In this document: positions 26,029-34,816 of the stretch, in pieces
How the letters are laid out: each line of letters starts with the position of its first letter
Position numbering within the stretch: the stretch's first letter is position 1
Assembly (NCBI GenBank): GCA_937922045.1
Contig: CAKZXA010000051.1
Coordinates: 45,366-109,365 of the forward strand
Length of the DNA: 64,000 nucleotides
DNA from: an uncultured Acidimicrobiales bacterium
GTDB taxonomy: Bacteria; Actinomycetota; Acidimicrobiia; Acidimicrobiales; SZUA-35
Direction of reading: 5' to 3'
The notes under the pieces: model-generated
What the model saw: the letters and a program-made list of their open reading frames with translations, nothing else
The model's database searches: none
Told to the model about the DNA's origin: nothing
Made by a program: the position numbers and the translations under genes

Positions 26029-27867
26029 GTGGCCACGCATCTCGTAACCGAGTCAGAGGTCACGCACAGCGTCGACCGCGTTGGCGGAGGCCGCGTCGGC
26101 GTCGGCCTTGCCGTGCTCGCTTCCTTGCTCGCATTGATAGCGGGTCGACTGGTCAGATGGCAAGACGTCGATGGGTATGGTCTGATCTCGGCCTTACCGA
26201 CGCTCTACTGGGTCGCTATTGGTCTGGGTGTTGTTGCTACGGTCATGCTCTTCCGAGCCGCCCAGCAGGCGGAGAGCCGCTACGCAACGGCGGTGCCGAT
26301 GATGTGGCTTGTCATCTTGCATACCGCCACCCAGATGTCGCACAGCAACGCTCGTTTCGCCATCGTCTGGACGCACCTCGGCTTTGTCCGGCTCATCGAG
26401 GAAACGGGAGCTGGTCGGCTTGATCTCGATGCTCGTTTCGCCTGGCCCGGGTTCTTCGGCGCCTTCGTTGCACCGATCGCTGAGCTGCCGGAGTCGGTCC
26501 TGGATGTCGCCATGCGACTGTGGCCGACCTACATCACCGGCGGAACGGCGATCCTCGTAGCGGCTCTTGCCCGTCGTTCCTATCCGACAATCCCTCTGAT
26601 CGGCTCCCTCTCAGCCTTGGCCTACGTGCTGCTGGCATGGACGGGTCAGGACTACTTCTCGCCACAGAGCGTGGGCTACCTGTTCTACATGGCGATCCTG
26701 GTGATTATCGAGAGCGGCCCGCTCCGTTCAAGCGCGGCTTGGAGCTCGTCGGCGCCCATCCTCGGACGGTTTGCCGCGGCCGGAGGAGACCGGCCTGCAG
26801 CACGATCCACGCCTGCCTTTGTATCTCTCGTCATCCTGAGCTTCGGGGCGATTGTCTCTCACCCGTTGGCGCCGTTCTTCATCTGCATGGGGTTGATGAT
26901 ACTCGGCCTCTATGGCCGCACCATCGCTTGGAGGTTGTTGCTGATCGTCGGCGCGGCGTACGTCATCTGGTTCCTGATCTCGGCTCAGCCATTCTGGCAG
27001 TCGAGAATCGCCGACCTGGTCGGAAACTTCGGTAAGCCCGGAGATGTGATCACGGCCAATACGAGCGAACGGGTCGACACGTCGAGCGAAGCTCGTCAAC
27101 TCGTCACCCAAACACGGAGCATCATCGGCTTGTCGACGTTTGCTGGCGTGTTAGGAATCGGCATTGCAATGGCGACCGAACGTTTCAAACATTTGCGACC
27201 TGCGCTGCCCCTCGCCCCCCTGGCAGGAATTCCGGCGATGGCGATTGCGCTGCAAACCTATGGCGGCGAGATCGTCATTCGTGTTCTGCTTTTCACCTTG
27301 CCGATGGCCTCCATTTTGCTCGGCCGCCTCGTCGCCAATCTGAAGACGAGCCTGATGCCCTTCGTGGTGGCCATACTGGCCATAGGACTCGTGCCGGTGC
27401 TGCTGATTAGCCGGTTTGGCAATGAAGAGTTCGAGATGACGATCGAACCCGATCGTGTCGCCATCGAGACGGCCTACGAGGCAGCAGCCGATTTCTCACC
27501 AAACGACGACGACACCCTCTTCGTGGCCGACAACAACTTCATCAACTGGCGTGACGAAGGGATTGGCCGCAACCTCTTCATCGAGCAGCCATTCTCCGGC
27601 GGGCGCCGCTTCTGGGACGAGTGTGGGCTGGGTCGGATCGAGAAGGTGCGAGAGGAAGCGGACCTCGGTCAGGTGATCGTGGTCTTCACCAATACTCAAA
27701 CCGCTTGGAACGTCCAAGGACTCAGCCTGGAGCCTAGCTACCTGGATGATGCCGCCGCCTGGCTGCTCGAGCGTGAGGGCAGCGAGGTTCTCCATCAAGA
27801 CGATGGTACGTGGGTCCTACGGGTTGATACGACCAGTGCAGCGGGGGCCGAATGCGTGACGTCCTAG
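26029..27867 (+). CDS. Large multi-pass membrane protein, possible GT-C glycosyltransferase
   Basis: 612 residues starting at GTG 26029. About 12 hydrophobic helices occupy residues 20-475, then a soluble C-terminal part of about 135 residues (from FGNEEFEMTIEPD to the end), expected outside. Aromatic and His/Asn-rich loops (TATQMSHSNARFAIVWTHL and WTGQDYFSPQSVGY) lie between helices, as in GT-C-fold enzymes. The final 16 bp overlap the next gene. Function is inferred from the neighbours (GT2, flippase); no certain motif was found. Confidence 0.6.
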   Translation: MATHLVTESEVTHSVDRVGGGRVGVGLAVLASLLALIAGRLVRWQDVDGYGLISALPTLYWVAIGLGVVATVMLFRAAQQAESRYATAVPMMWLVILHTATQMSHSNARFAIVWTHLGFVRLIEETGAGRLDLDARFAWPGFFGAFVAPIAELPESVLDVAMRLWPTYITGGTAILVAALARRSYPTIPLIGSLSALAYVLLAWTGQDYFSPQSVGYLFYMAILVIIESGPLRSSAAWSSSAPILGRFAAAGGDRPAARSTPAFVSLVILSFGAIVSHPLAPFFICMGLMILGLYGRTIAWRLLLIVGAAYVIWFLISAQPFWQSRIADLVGNFGKPGDVITANTSERVDTSSEARQLVTQTRSIIGLSTFAGVLGIGIAMATERFKHLRPALPLAPLAGIPAMAIALQTYGGEIVIRVLLFTLPMASILLGRLVANLKTSLMPFVVAILAIGLVPVLLISRFGNEEFEMTIEPDRVAIETAYEAAADFSPNDDDTLFVADNNFINWRDEGIGRNLFIEQPFSGGRRFWDECGLGRIEKVREEADLGQVIVVFTNTQTAWNVQGLSLEPSYLDDAAAWLLEREGSEVLHQDDGTWVLRVDTTSAAGAECVTS

Positions 27868-28289
27868 TACAGATTCTTGGCCTTGCCTTCTTGGTGCTAC
27901 CGCTGGTTGCCGTTCAATGGAACTTAGCTGGCAACAAGCGGCGCCGACCGAGCCGTTTCTTCGCCCCCAAGGGTAGCCAACGTTGGCGGCTCGAAATCTA
28001 TTCGAATCAGGACCAGGTTGAGCGCGCTCTCGTCGACCGCTCCGACATTCCCTTCCCGGTCAAAGAGGTCAAGTCGGCTCGTGGCCGGCTCGCTCAGACA
28101 CCGGGAAGCAACGCTTGGGCGCTGCCTCGCCTCGAACTTGAGGTCGACGTCGACGATCCCTTCGCCGACGAAGTGCTGGCAGGTCTCTTCGGTGTGGAGC
28201 ACGAGGTTCGATACATAACCGGCAACGAGGCTGTGCTCGATGCCGCCGGTGACACCCGTCTCCGGATCCGCGCCCTCGCCTTCCGTTGA
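27852..28289 (+). CDS. Small protein with N-terminal membrane helix
   Basis: 145 residues. An N-terminal hydrophobic segment (LVQILGLAFLVLPLVAVQWN, 5-24) is followed by a basic stretch (KRRRPS) and a mixed alpha/beta domain of about 110 residues (RWRLEIYSNQDQVERALVDR). The start overlaps the end of the previous gene by 16 bp, so they are coupled. No family that I recognise. Confidence 0.6.
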   Translation: MRDVLVQILGLAFLVLPLVAVQWNLAGNKRRRPSRFFAPKGSQRWRLEIYSNQDQVERALVDRSDIPFPVKEVKSARGRLAQTPGSNAWALPRLELEVDVDDPFADEVLAGLFGVEHEVRYITGNEAVLDAAGDTRLRIRALAFR

Positions 28290-28343
28290 GCTGGGTTTGC
28301 GCCACGGCTCTTCGCGTAGAGACATCGATCACATCCTCGCTGC

Positions 28344-29081
28344 ATGGTTCCAACGCGGTCGCTTGCTAGTTTTGAAAGCGTGCCCCAAGACGACAGGTTG
28401 TCTGAGCTTTCTGCGGCAGATCTTTTCGACTTAGATGTCGTGGAATCGGTGACGACAGGCCAGACGCCCGAACACTTTGCCCGTTGCGGTTACGTGCCAT
28501 TGCCTGGCTTGCTCACCGAGCTCGGGCTTCGCGAGCTGCGCTCAGTCATAGATCGTCTTGTGCCTTCGGGTCGCCGCAAGGACTTCGAGATGGAGTGCAT
28601 GGACGGGACACCCCGCCACATGTCGACACTCGGTGGCGTCGTCTTGGCCGAGCGGGCACCAGGCATTGTTGGCTTGTACCACAACAACCAGCTTCGCGCT
28701 GCTCTTGGCCGCGCCCTCGGGCTCTCTTTGACCACCGCGGATGATCCCGTCGAACGCCATGTGCTCAACATGCTGCACGAGGCTGGCGACACCCACGGCT
28801 ACCACGTCGACGACTACCCGATAGCGCTCGTCCTCTTTGCCGAGAGCCCCGATTGTGAATCGCAGTGTGGGCGTCTCGAGTTCTGTCCCGTTGGTCAGGC
28901 TTATGAGGTGGCGACCCGTTCCCATCAGGCGGGCGATGCTTACCTGCTCCGTTCCGACCTCTTCACCCACCGTGTGCAACCAATCCATGAAGGTTGTCGA
29001 CGGACGGTGTTGAACTTCGCCTATGGCGTCGATGGTCATGACGTAACGGCGACACCGTCAGCATCCTTGCTGTACGACTAA
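28344..29081 (+). CDS. Fe(II)/2-oxoglutarate oxygenase-like protein
   Basis: 245 residues. The metal triad pattern is HVD (about 155-157, in GYHVDDYPIALVL) and a distal His in LFTHRVQPI, with the co-substrate Arg in CRRTVLNFAYG. The spacing and the beta-sheet pattern match the double-stranded beta-helix oxygenases of the ArpA/PhyH-like kind. Substrate is unknown. It lies alone between the membrane-protein cluster and phoH. A second possible start is GTG 28381. Activity is inferred from the triad. Confidence 0.65.
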   Translation: MVPTRSLASFESVPQDDRLSELSAADLFDLDVVESVTTGQTPEHFARCGYVPLPGLLTELGLRELRSVIDRLVPSGRRKDFEMECMDGTPRHMSTLGGVVLAERAPGIVGLYHNNQLRAALGRALGLSLTTADDPVERHVLNMLHEAGDTHGYHVDDYPIALVLFAESPDCESQCGRLEFCPVGQAYEVATRSHQAGDAYLLRSDLFTHRVQPIHEGCRRTVLNFAYGVDGHDVTATPSASLLYD

Positions 29082-29206
29082 GCAATAGCGGCTTGGGAGT
29101 AGTAGCGGCTCGACATTGGGGGCCTATCGCTCTCTAGGTCTAACGGGTTAAGGCGCCGCGAGGTGAATGTTGCTTCAGGTCTTGCTTGCCCCAGCCGATT
29201 GCAAAT

Positions 29207-30505
29207 ATGGTGCGTGATATCAACAGAACGACATACGTCCTCGATACCTCCGTCTTGCTTTCGGCCCCCACTGCCCTGGATGCCTTCGGCAACAACGATG
29301 TTGTTTTACCAATCATCGTTCTCACCGAACTTGAAGCCAAGCGCCGTCACCCCGAGTTGGGGTGGGCGGCCCGCACAGTGTTGCGGCGGCTAGAGCAAGT
29401 TCGGGAGGACCACGGAGGACTGACGGAGCCATATCCGATCAATGACGAGGGTGGGACGGTCCGGGTTGAGCTCAACCATCGCTCCACCGAGCTCATACCT
29501 GATTCGATGCGTGATGACGGTGGTAACGATCACCGGATACTGCTCGTTGCCGTAAACCTCAAAGACGATGGCAATGACGTTGTCCTCGTCACCCAGGATC
29601 TGCCGCTTCGGCTGCGGGCCGGTGTCCTCGGTGTCGCTGCAGAGGAATACCAACACCAGGTTAAAGCCGACCTCGAATGGCGGGGAATCGCCGAACTCCA
29701 GGTGGCCGCGTCAGACGTGGATCATCTCTACGAAGACGGTCCCGTCGATCTTGAAGCGGCGAAAGATCTACCCGTCAATTGCGGTCTGATCGTTGAAGGG
29801 GCCGGCCAGTCGGCACTTGCCCGCATCATGCCCGACGGCAAGATCCGCAAGGTGATGGATCGACCCCTGTTCGGGGTTCGAGGTCGCAACGCTGAGCAAC
29901 GCATAGCGCTCGACCTTCTCGCCGACGATTCGGTCGGCATCGTGAGCATTGGCGGCCCAGCAGGCACCGGTAAGTCGGTGTTGGCCCTCGCCGCTGGTCT
30001 CGACTCGGTGGTCGAACGACAGTATCACCGCAAGATCATGATCTTTCGCCCTCTGTATGCCGTCGGCGGACAGGAGCTTGGGTTCCTCCCTGGCTCTGAG
30101 GACGAGAAGATGCGTCCCTGGACCGACGCGGTCGGTGACGCCCTTGAAGCCATCGCTAACGAGACCGCAATCGAAGAGATCAAGCGTCAGGGCCTCATCG
30201 AGGTTCTGCCCCTCACCTACATCAGGGGCCGTACGCTCACCGATGTTTACGTCATTATTGATGAGGCTCAGAATCTCGAGCGGAGCGTTTTGCTGACCGC
30301 TCTCAGCCGTCTGGGCCCTGGAAGCCGAGTCATACTGACCCACGACGTGGCCCAGCGAGACAATCTACGGGTCGGACGCCATGATGGCATTGCCTCGGTC
30401 ATTGCCAGCCTGCGCGGCAACGAACTCTTCGGCCATGTGACCCTGGCTAAGAGCGAGAGAAGCGAGATCGCAGCACTCGTGTCGCAGGCGCTCGATCAGG
30501 ACTAG
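29207..30505 (+). CDS. PIN-PhoH fusion protein (PhoH2-type RNase/ATPase)
   Basis: 432 residues from ATG 29207 (an upstream TTG at 29186 is also in frame). Residues 1-145 form a PIN nuclease domain with the acidic residues in YVLDTSVLL, TELEAKRR and VTQDLPL. Residues 190-432 form the PhoH ATPase with Walker A GGPAGTGKS (249-257) and the Walker B VIIDEAQNLE. PhoH2 proteins combine RNA unwinding with RNA cleavage. No antitoxin-like gene lies upstream. It is convergent with the AAA gene at 30537. Confidence 0.9.
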   Translation: MVRDINRTTYVLDTSVLLSAPTALDAFGNNDVVLPIIVLTELEAKRRHPELGWAARTVLRRLEQVREDHGGLTEPYPINDEGGTVRVELNHRSTELIPDSMRDDGGNDHRILLVAVNLKDDGNDVVLVTQDLPLRLRAGVLGVAAEEYQHQVKADLEWRGIAELQVAASDVDHLYEDGPVDLEAAKDLPVNCGLIVEGAGQSALARIMPDGKIRKVMDRPLFGVRGRNAEQRIALDLLADDSVGIVSIGGPAGTGKSVLALAAGLDSVVERQYHRKIMIFRPLYAVGGQELGFLPGSEDEKMRPWTDAVGDALEAIANETAIEEIKRQGLIEVLPLTYIRGRTLTDVYVIIDEAQNLERSVLLTALSRLGPGSRVILTHDVAQRDNLRVGRHDGIASVIASLRGNELFGHVTLAKSERSEIAALVSQALDQD

Positions 30506-30536
30506 TACCAGCGGGCTTTACGAGCCCTGCCTGCGT

Positions 30537-31859
30537 TTAGCGTCGTTGTTGACGCTGTGGAGCCGAAACGTCTTGATCGCTGGCTCCGCCTAACCCGACG
30601 ACCCCCATCGGTCCCTCGTCGCGGACGAAACAGATATCGGCGACGCGCTCGATCAAGATTTGATCGAGGTTGCGGGGGAGCCCGTCATAGTTGCAGATGT
30701 CCAGGGCGAGGCTGCAAAAGTCGGTGGCTACGTAGGGTCGTAGCTCGCCAAAGTTTGCAACGGTTATCGAGGCCAGATAGGCGGCTGCCTCAGCCGAGAC
30801 CGTCATGCCGTTTCGATCGGCAGCGCGGACCAGAATCCAGTTGAAGGCGGACTCGGAGCAAGCTCCCACATAGATCTTGCTTCTGAGGCGTCTCAGGAAG
30901 GCCTCATCGCCGAGCTTGCTCGGGGCCAGGTTGGTGGACACGACCAGCTTGAGTTCGAACGGTACGGTAAATTTCGAACCTGTAGCGGGACGAAGAAAGT
31001 CAACACCTCGCGACAGGGGCACGATCCAACGGTTCAGGATCTCGTCTGGCTGGACCGCTTGACGGCCGAAGTCGTCGATAGCGAGAATGCCATTATTCGC
31101 CTGCATCTGGATAGGGGCGATCGAGATACCAGACGAAGCATCGAAACGAAGGTCCATCATGTCGAGGCTCAGCTCACCGCCGACCATGATCAGCGGCCTC
31201 CTGCATAAGACGTAGCGCGAATCGAGCTCTGGCGGCTGGTCGACGGGCTGATGCACTGAGGGGTCGAAAAGAGCGATCAGCTGTCCGTCAACGACGATGA
31301 AGCGCGGAATGAGGACAACGTCCTTATAGAAGTTGCTCATCCGCTCGACCAATGAGGTCTTCCCGGTGCCTGCCGGGCCGTAGATGAAGATCGCTCCGTC
31401 GCCGATGAACGCAGGGCCGACCTGGTCGAGCGTTGCGTCCTCGACCACCAGGTCAGAGAACGCCTGTTTCACTGTCTGGCGATCGAGTTCTATCTCAGCT
31501 CGTTGCAGTTCGACGAGTCGCCGATAATGATCGATCGATACCGGCATCGATGCTGAATGGGCGGCGGCTCGCATGCGGTCCGAGGTCTGTCGCTGGCCCA
31601 TGTCGGTCATACCGATGCGGTAGTCGCGACCGTCCATACCCTGGTACTCGACGACAGCCTTCTCGCGCAACGATTCGGCGATCTCGTTGGCGACCGCAGG
31701 CGAGACACAGAGGTGGGTCGCGATGTCTCCGATGGTGCTCGTCCGCTCGGTCAACAGCCGTCGGCTGAACAGGTCTTCGGCGAGCCCGGGCGATACGTTG
31801 AGATCAGCGACCCGTTGCGGTGCGCTCAGATCGGATAGCTCCTCTGTTCCGGTAGGCAT
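30537..31859 (-). CDS. Winged-helix AAA ATPase of unknown role
   Basis: 440 residues. A winged-helix segment (about 30-88, GDIATHLCVSPAVANEIAES) precedes an AAA module with Walker A GPAGTGKTS (161-169), Walker B ILAIDDFG (258-265), sensor STN (308-310) and an arginine-rich LRRLRSK (322-328). The C-terminal third is an AAA lid-like helical region. The architecture recalls AAA proteins that act with a DNA- or protein-bound partner, but no specific family is certain. It is 62 bp upstream of prsW-like gene on the same strand. Confidence 0.7.
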   Translation of the reverse strand: MPTGTEELSDLSAPQRVADLNVSPGLAEDLFSRRLLTERTSTIGDIATHLCVSPAVANEIAESLREKAVVEYQGMDGRDYRIGMTDMGQRQTSDRMRAAAHSASMPVSIDHYRRLVELQRAEIELDRQTVKQAFSDLVVEDATLDQVGPAFIGDGAIFIYGPAGTGKTSLVERMSNFYKDVVLIPRFIVVDGQLIALFDPSVHQPVDQPPELDSRYVLCRRPLIMVGGELSLDMMDLRFDASSGISIAPIQMQANNGILAIDDFGRQAVQPDEILNRWIVPLSRGVDFLRPATGSKFTVPFELKLVVSTNLAPSKLGDEAFLRRLRSKIYVGACSESAFNWILVRAADRNGMTVSAEAAAYLASITVANFGELRPYVATDFCSLALDICNYDGLPRNLDQILIERVADICFVRDEGPMGVVGLGGASDQDVSAPQRQQRR

Positions 31860-31921
31860 ATATTCGCTATCGGAGCATCCGGCCTAGTTCTGAGTATTCG
31901 ATAGCAGCTACCCGTAGACCT

Positions 31922-33094
31922 TCAGTCGCCGTACACCTGGTCTTGGGCGGAAACGGCATGATGGAGCTGGGCGGCGAGACGCTGTTCAGTGGCTGGATCG
32001 GGTTCACCGGTGCGACGGTGGTAGAGCGCTAGTCGGGCCAGAGCGGCGTGGACCTGGTCGAAGTTGTGCCGCTGCTGGTCGGGGAGAGACTTGCGAGCCG
32101 CCAGCATCTTGCGCCAATCGGTAAGCAAGGCGACCTGGGTCGGTGCCAATCCGTAGCGTTGGGCGAGGGCGGGAGCGAGCTCGGTAAACCGTCTGGTTTC
32201 GTGGCGGCGTATCAGCGAAACGGTGACAACAGCGGCGACGAAAAGGGCGACGAACAACAAGACGGTAACGAGGAGCAGGATGCCATTGGCCGTCTCTGCC
32301 GAGTAGGTGAGTACGCCGTTCCAGCAGGCGTGACAAGCCACGGCCAATCCGTAGCCCCAAAGCGCATTGATCGGCACTGATTGCTGACGGTTCACCGCCA
32401 GTCCGATGGCGAGGCCGGTCCAGGCGGTGAACAGTGGGTGGGCGAACGGCGTGAGCAAGGCGCGCATGATGAAGACCCCGACCAGCTGGTCGATGTCTTC
32501 AGGTTGGCTGAAATACTGGAAGTCTTCGATCACCGCAAATCCGAGGCCTACCCAACCGGCATAAACGATACCGTCCATCACACCATCGATTTCGCGACGG
32601 CGAAGAGCCCAGTAGATGCCAAGGCCTTTGGTCAGCTCCTCTATCAAAGGAGCTGATGTCGTTATTGCCCACACCTCGCCAACTTGGAAGGCGACGGCGG
32701 TGTTTACCAGTGCTGAGATCGAACCCGCCACCGTTGCGCCCCAGAGCAAGGCGTGGATGCGCGACGCTCGTGGCTCGGGTTCGACCCGATCGAGCCAGGC
32801 CAGGACGGGCATTACAAGCAGGAGGGGAACCATGCCGAGAGCGATGGCCAGCAAGGCCTGCGCAGGCCGTGAGACGACAAAGAAGAAGAGGCCGATCACC
32901 GTGACGATCAGGCCGAGAACGACGGGCACACTCAACCATGAGTTGAGTTTTGGTTTCGACCCCGGGTCGCCAGCGTGAACCCTCGCTGTCCAAACCTCTC
33001 CATCCCACCAACGCCATGGTGACACGCTCCACGGGTCTTCATACCACCCCGGCTCAAGATTGGTTGGCGGCAGAGGCGCGCCAGTGTCGTTCAT
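31922..33094 (-). CDS. PrsW-family intramembrane protease with DUF2510 N-terminus
   Basis: 390 residues. Residues 14-40 carry the WYEDPW...RWWDG motif of DUF2510. Then come about eight helices with the PrsW motifs: EELTKGLGIYWA, the GVMDG...GFAVIEDFQY block, HPLFTAWTG and CHACWNG. The catalytic EE and the His/Asp residues are present. PrsW cleaves anti-sigma factors or other membrane substrates in other bacteria. No sigma or anti-sigma gene is near, so its substrate is unknown. The C-terminal 100 residues are a soluble helical region. Confidence 0.88.
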   Translation of the reverse strand: MNDTGAPLPPTNLEPGWYEDPWSVSPWRWWDGEVWTARVHAGDPGSKPKLNSWLSVPVVLGLIVTVIGLFFFVVSRPAQALLAIALGMVPLLLVMPVLAWLDRVEPEPRASRIHALLWGATVAGSISALVNTAVAFQVGEVWAITTSAPLIEELTKGLGIYWALRRREIDGVMDGIVYAGWVGLGFAVIEDFQYFSQPEDIDQLVGVFIMRALLTPFAHPLFTAWTGLAIGLAVNRQQSVPINALWGYGLAVACHACWNGVLTYSAETANGILLLVTVLLFVALFVAAVVTVSLIRRHETRRFTELAPALAQRYGLAPTQVALLTDWRKMLAARKSLPDQQRHNFDQVHAALARLALYHRRTGEPDPATEQRLAAQLHHAVSAQDQVYGD

Positions 33095-33136
33095 CGAGGT
33101 GGTCTCTCCAGCAGATTCTGTGCGATGAACCGAACC

Positions 33137-34645
33137 CTAGGCGTTGTCACTGCCGTCGCTCTTTCGAAGTGAGGCAGGGGGGAGGGGAGGGGCGCTCGCC
33201 GTCGAGGCCAGAGTGGTTGGAGGCGGCATCGGCGGCATGCCGGTGAGGACGTCCTCAGGCTCAGCATCACGAACGGAACCAGACGCTACCTCGGCGGCCT
33301 TGGCGGTTGCCAGTCGATCCGGCCGCTCCCGGCCGGTGGGGGGAGTGTCTGGTGTCGAACCAGTTCCCACAGCTGCAGCCCGCGTGGACGATATCGTGCC
33401 ATAGGCGGTGGACGCTCCCTCCAGCCCGCTCTGCCCATAGGTATTCACGAGGGAGTGAGCGATCCGATTGTTCTGCATCTCGGTCGATCCATCGACCAAA
33501 GAACAGATCCGGGCTTCGGCCAACGAGCGGTAGAGCGGGTACTCGTCCGAAAGCCCGGCGGCACCCATCGCCTGCATGCAGCCGGCAATGCCGGGTTCGA
33601 CCAACTCGGTAGCAAAACGCTTGGCGTGGGCCGCGGCCAACACAACATCGTTCAAGTCTCGCTGGTCTTGAATAGTTCCTTGGGCGCCGCCGTTGTTTTC
33701 GCTGGCGGCATAGAGATCAATAGCCTTGGCCGTCAGAGCCTCAGAAGCCTCGAGACGGTTGGCGATGTCGGCAAGGGACCAGGCGAGGCCTTGGTGTTCA
33801 AGAATGGAGCGGCCGAAAGCCTTGCGGCACTGGCCGTACTCGACCGCGGTGGCCAGGGCTGAGCGGACCATCGCGTCGCACATCGCCGCAATGTAGATGC
33901 GGGCTCCGTTGACGCTCGACAGGGCGGCGGCAAAGGCCTCTCCTGGCGGAGCGAGCAGATCGTCTTCGTCTGCTTCGTAGCCATTGAGCACGAACGAGCC
34001 CGTTCCGGCGACGTGGCTGGCCTGCATTGAGTAAGGCTCGTTCCGGCTAAAGCCAGGACGGGTGCCGTCAATGAGAAACGAGGCGATGCCTCGACGGCCA
34101 GCATCGGCTTCGGTCTGGACGTAGCAGATGATGACATCGGAGATCGACGCATTCGTTATCCACGCCTTCTCGCCATCGATACGCCAGCCGCTGGATGTTT
34201 TGGTCGCCATGGTGGTGATCGAGGCGAAGTCGCTTCCGACACCTGGCTCGGTGAGGGCGGTAGAGCCGAACCGATAGCCGCTCAGGAGCCGTGGAAGTAG
34301 CTCGGTACGGTGGCGTTCAGAGTCGCTGATCGCAACCCGCGCCGCCACATTTTGGGAGTTGATCAAGCTAAAGGCGAACGCCATCGACGTACGACTAAGG
34401 ATCTCGACCACCCGGATCTTCTCGCGGAAGCCCAGTCCGAGACCACCCAGAGCCTCGGGAACTTCGATACCGGTCAAACCCAACCGTGCAGCCTCGCGCA
34501 GAGCGATCTGGTCGGGCGACCTTGTGACCTCCCATTTGGCTGCTTGATCGCGAAGCGAGCCGACGCGAAACCGCTCAACCCGATCAAAGAGTTCTAGGAC
34601 ACGCGGCGAGGGTGCGTGTTGACCCGTGCGTACCGGACTGCTCAT
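33137..34645 (-). CDS. Acyl-CoA dehydrogenase with Pro/Ala-rich C-terminal tail
   Basis: 502 residues from ATG 34645, with GGAAGGAGA upstream on the minus strand; the frame is open further (to 34969), but the extra 108 residues are not protein-like and would cover the divergent AEC start. The N-terminal domain, FAD-binding segment (ALTEPGVGSDFASI) and C-terminal helical bundle are standard. At the place of the usual catalytic YEGT Glu the sequence is VDGSTEM, so Glu becomes Asp. About 95 residues after the ACAD fold are Pro/Ala/Ser-rich with no known domain. Confidence 0.85.
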   Translation of the reverse strand: MSSPVRTGQHAPSPRVLELFDRVERFRVGSLRDQAAKWEVTRSPDQIALREAARLGLTGIEVPEALGGLGLGFREKIRVVEILSRTSMAFAFSLINSQNVAARVAISDSERHRTELLPRLLSGYRFGSTALTEPGVGSDFASITTMATKTSSGWRIDGEKAWITNASISDVIICYVQTEADAGRRGIASFLIDGTRPGFSRNEPYSMQASHVAGTGSFVLNGYEADEDDLLAPPGEAFAAALSSVNGARIYIAAMCDAMVRSALATAVEYGQCRKAFGRSILEHQGLAWSLADIANRLEASEALTAKAIDLYAASENNGGAQGTIQDQRDLNDVVLAAAHAKRFATELVEPGIAGCMQAMGAAGLSDEYPLYRSLAEARICSLVDGSTEMQNNRIAHSLVNTYGQSGLEGASTAYGTISSTRAAAVGTGSTPDTPPTGRERPDRLATAKAAEVASGSVRDAEPEDVLTGMPPMPPPTTLASTASAPPLPPASLRKSDGSDNA

Positions 34646-34816
34646 CTGCCGTCTCCTTCCGGACGTCGCTTGGATTGTAGGCAGGGTTGGGATGTTTCTG
34701 CAGGCTGGTGCAGCGCGCGTTCCTCTCACTCCGCAGAGGTTGTGATTCGATGACAAGAGCCGTGGTCTTGATCTGGGGCATCCAGAGCCTGCAGCGAAGG
34801 TCCCTAGGCTTTCGTG

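Noticed and set aside
33144..33404. 86-residue plus frame in the ACAD tail
   Set aside because: Antisense of low-complexity coding; no features.
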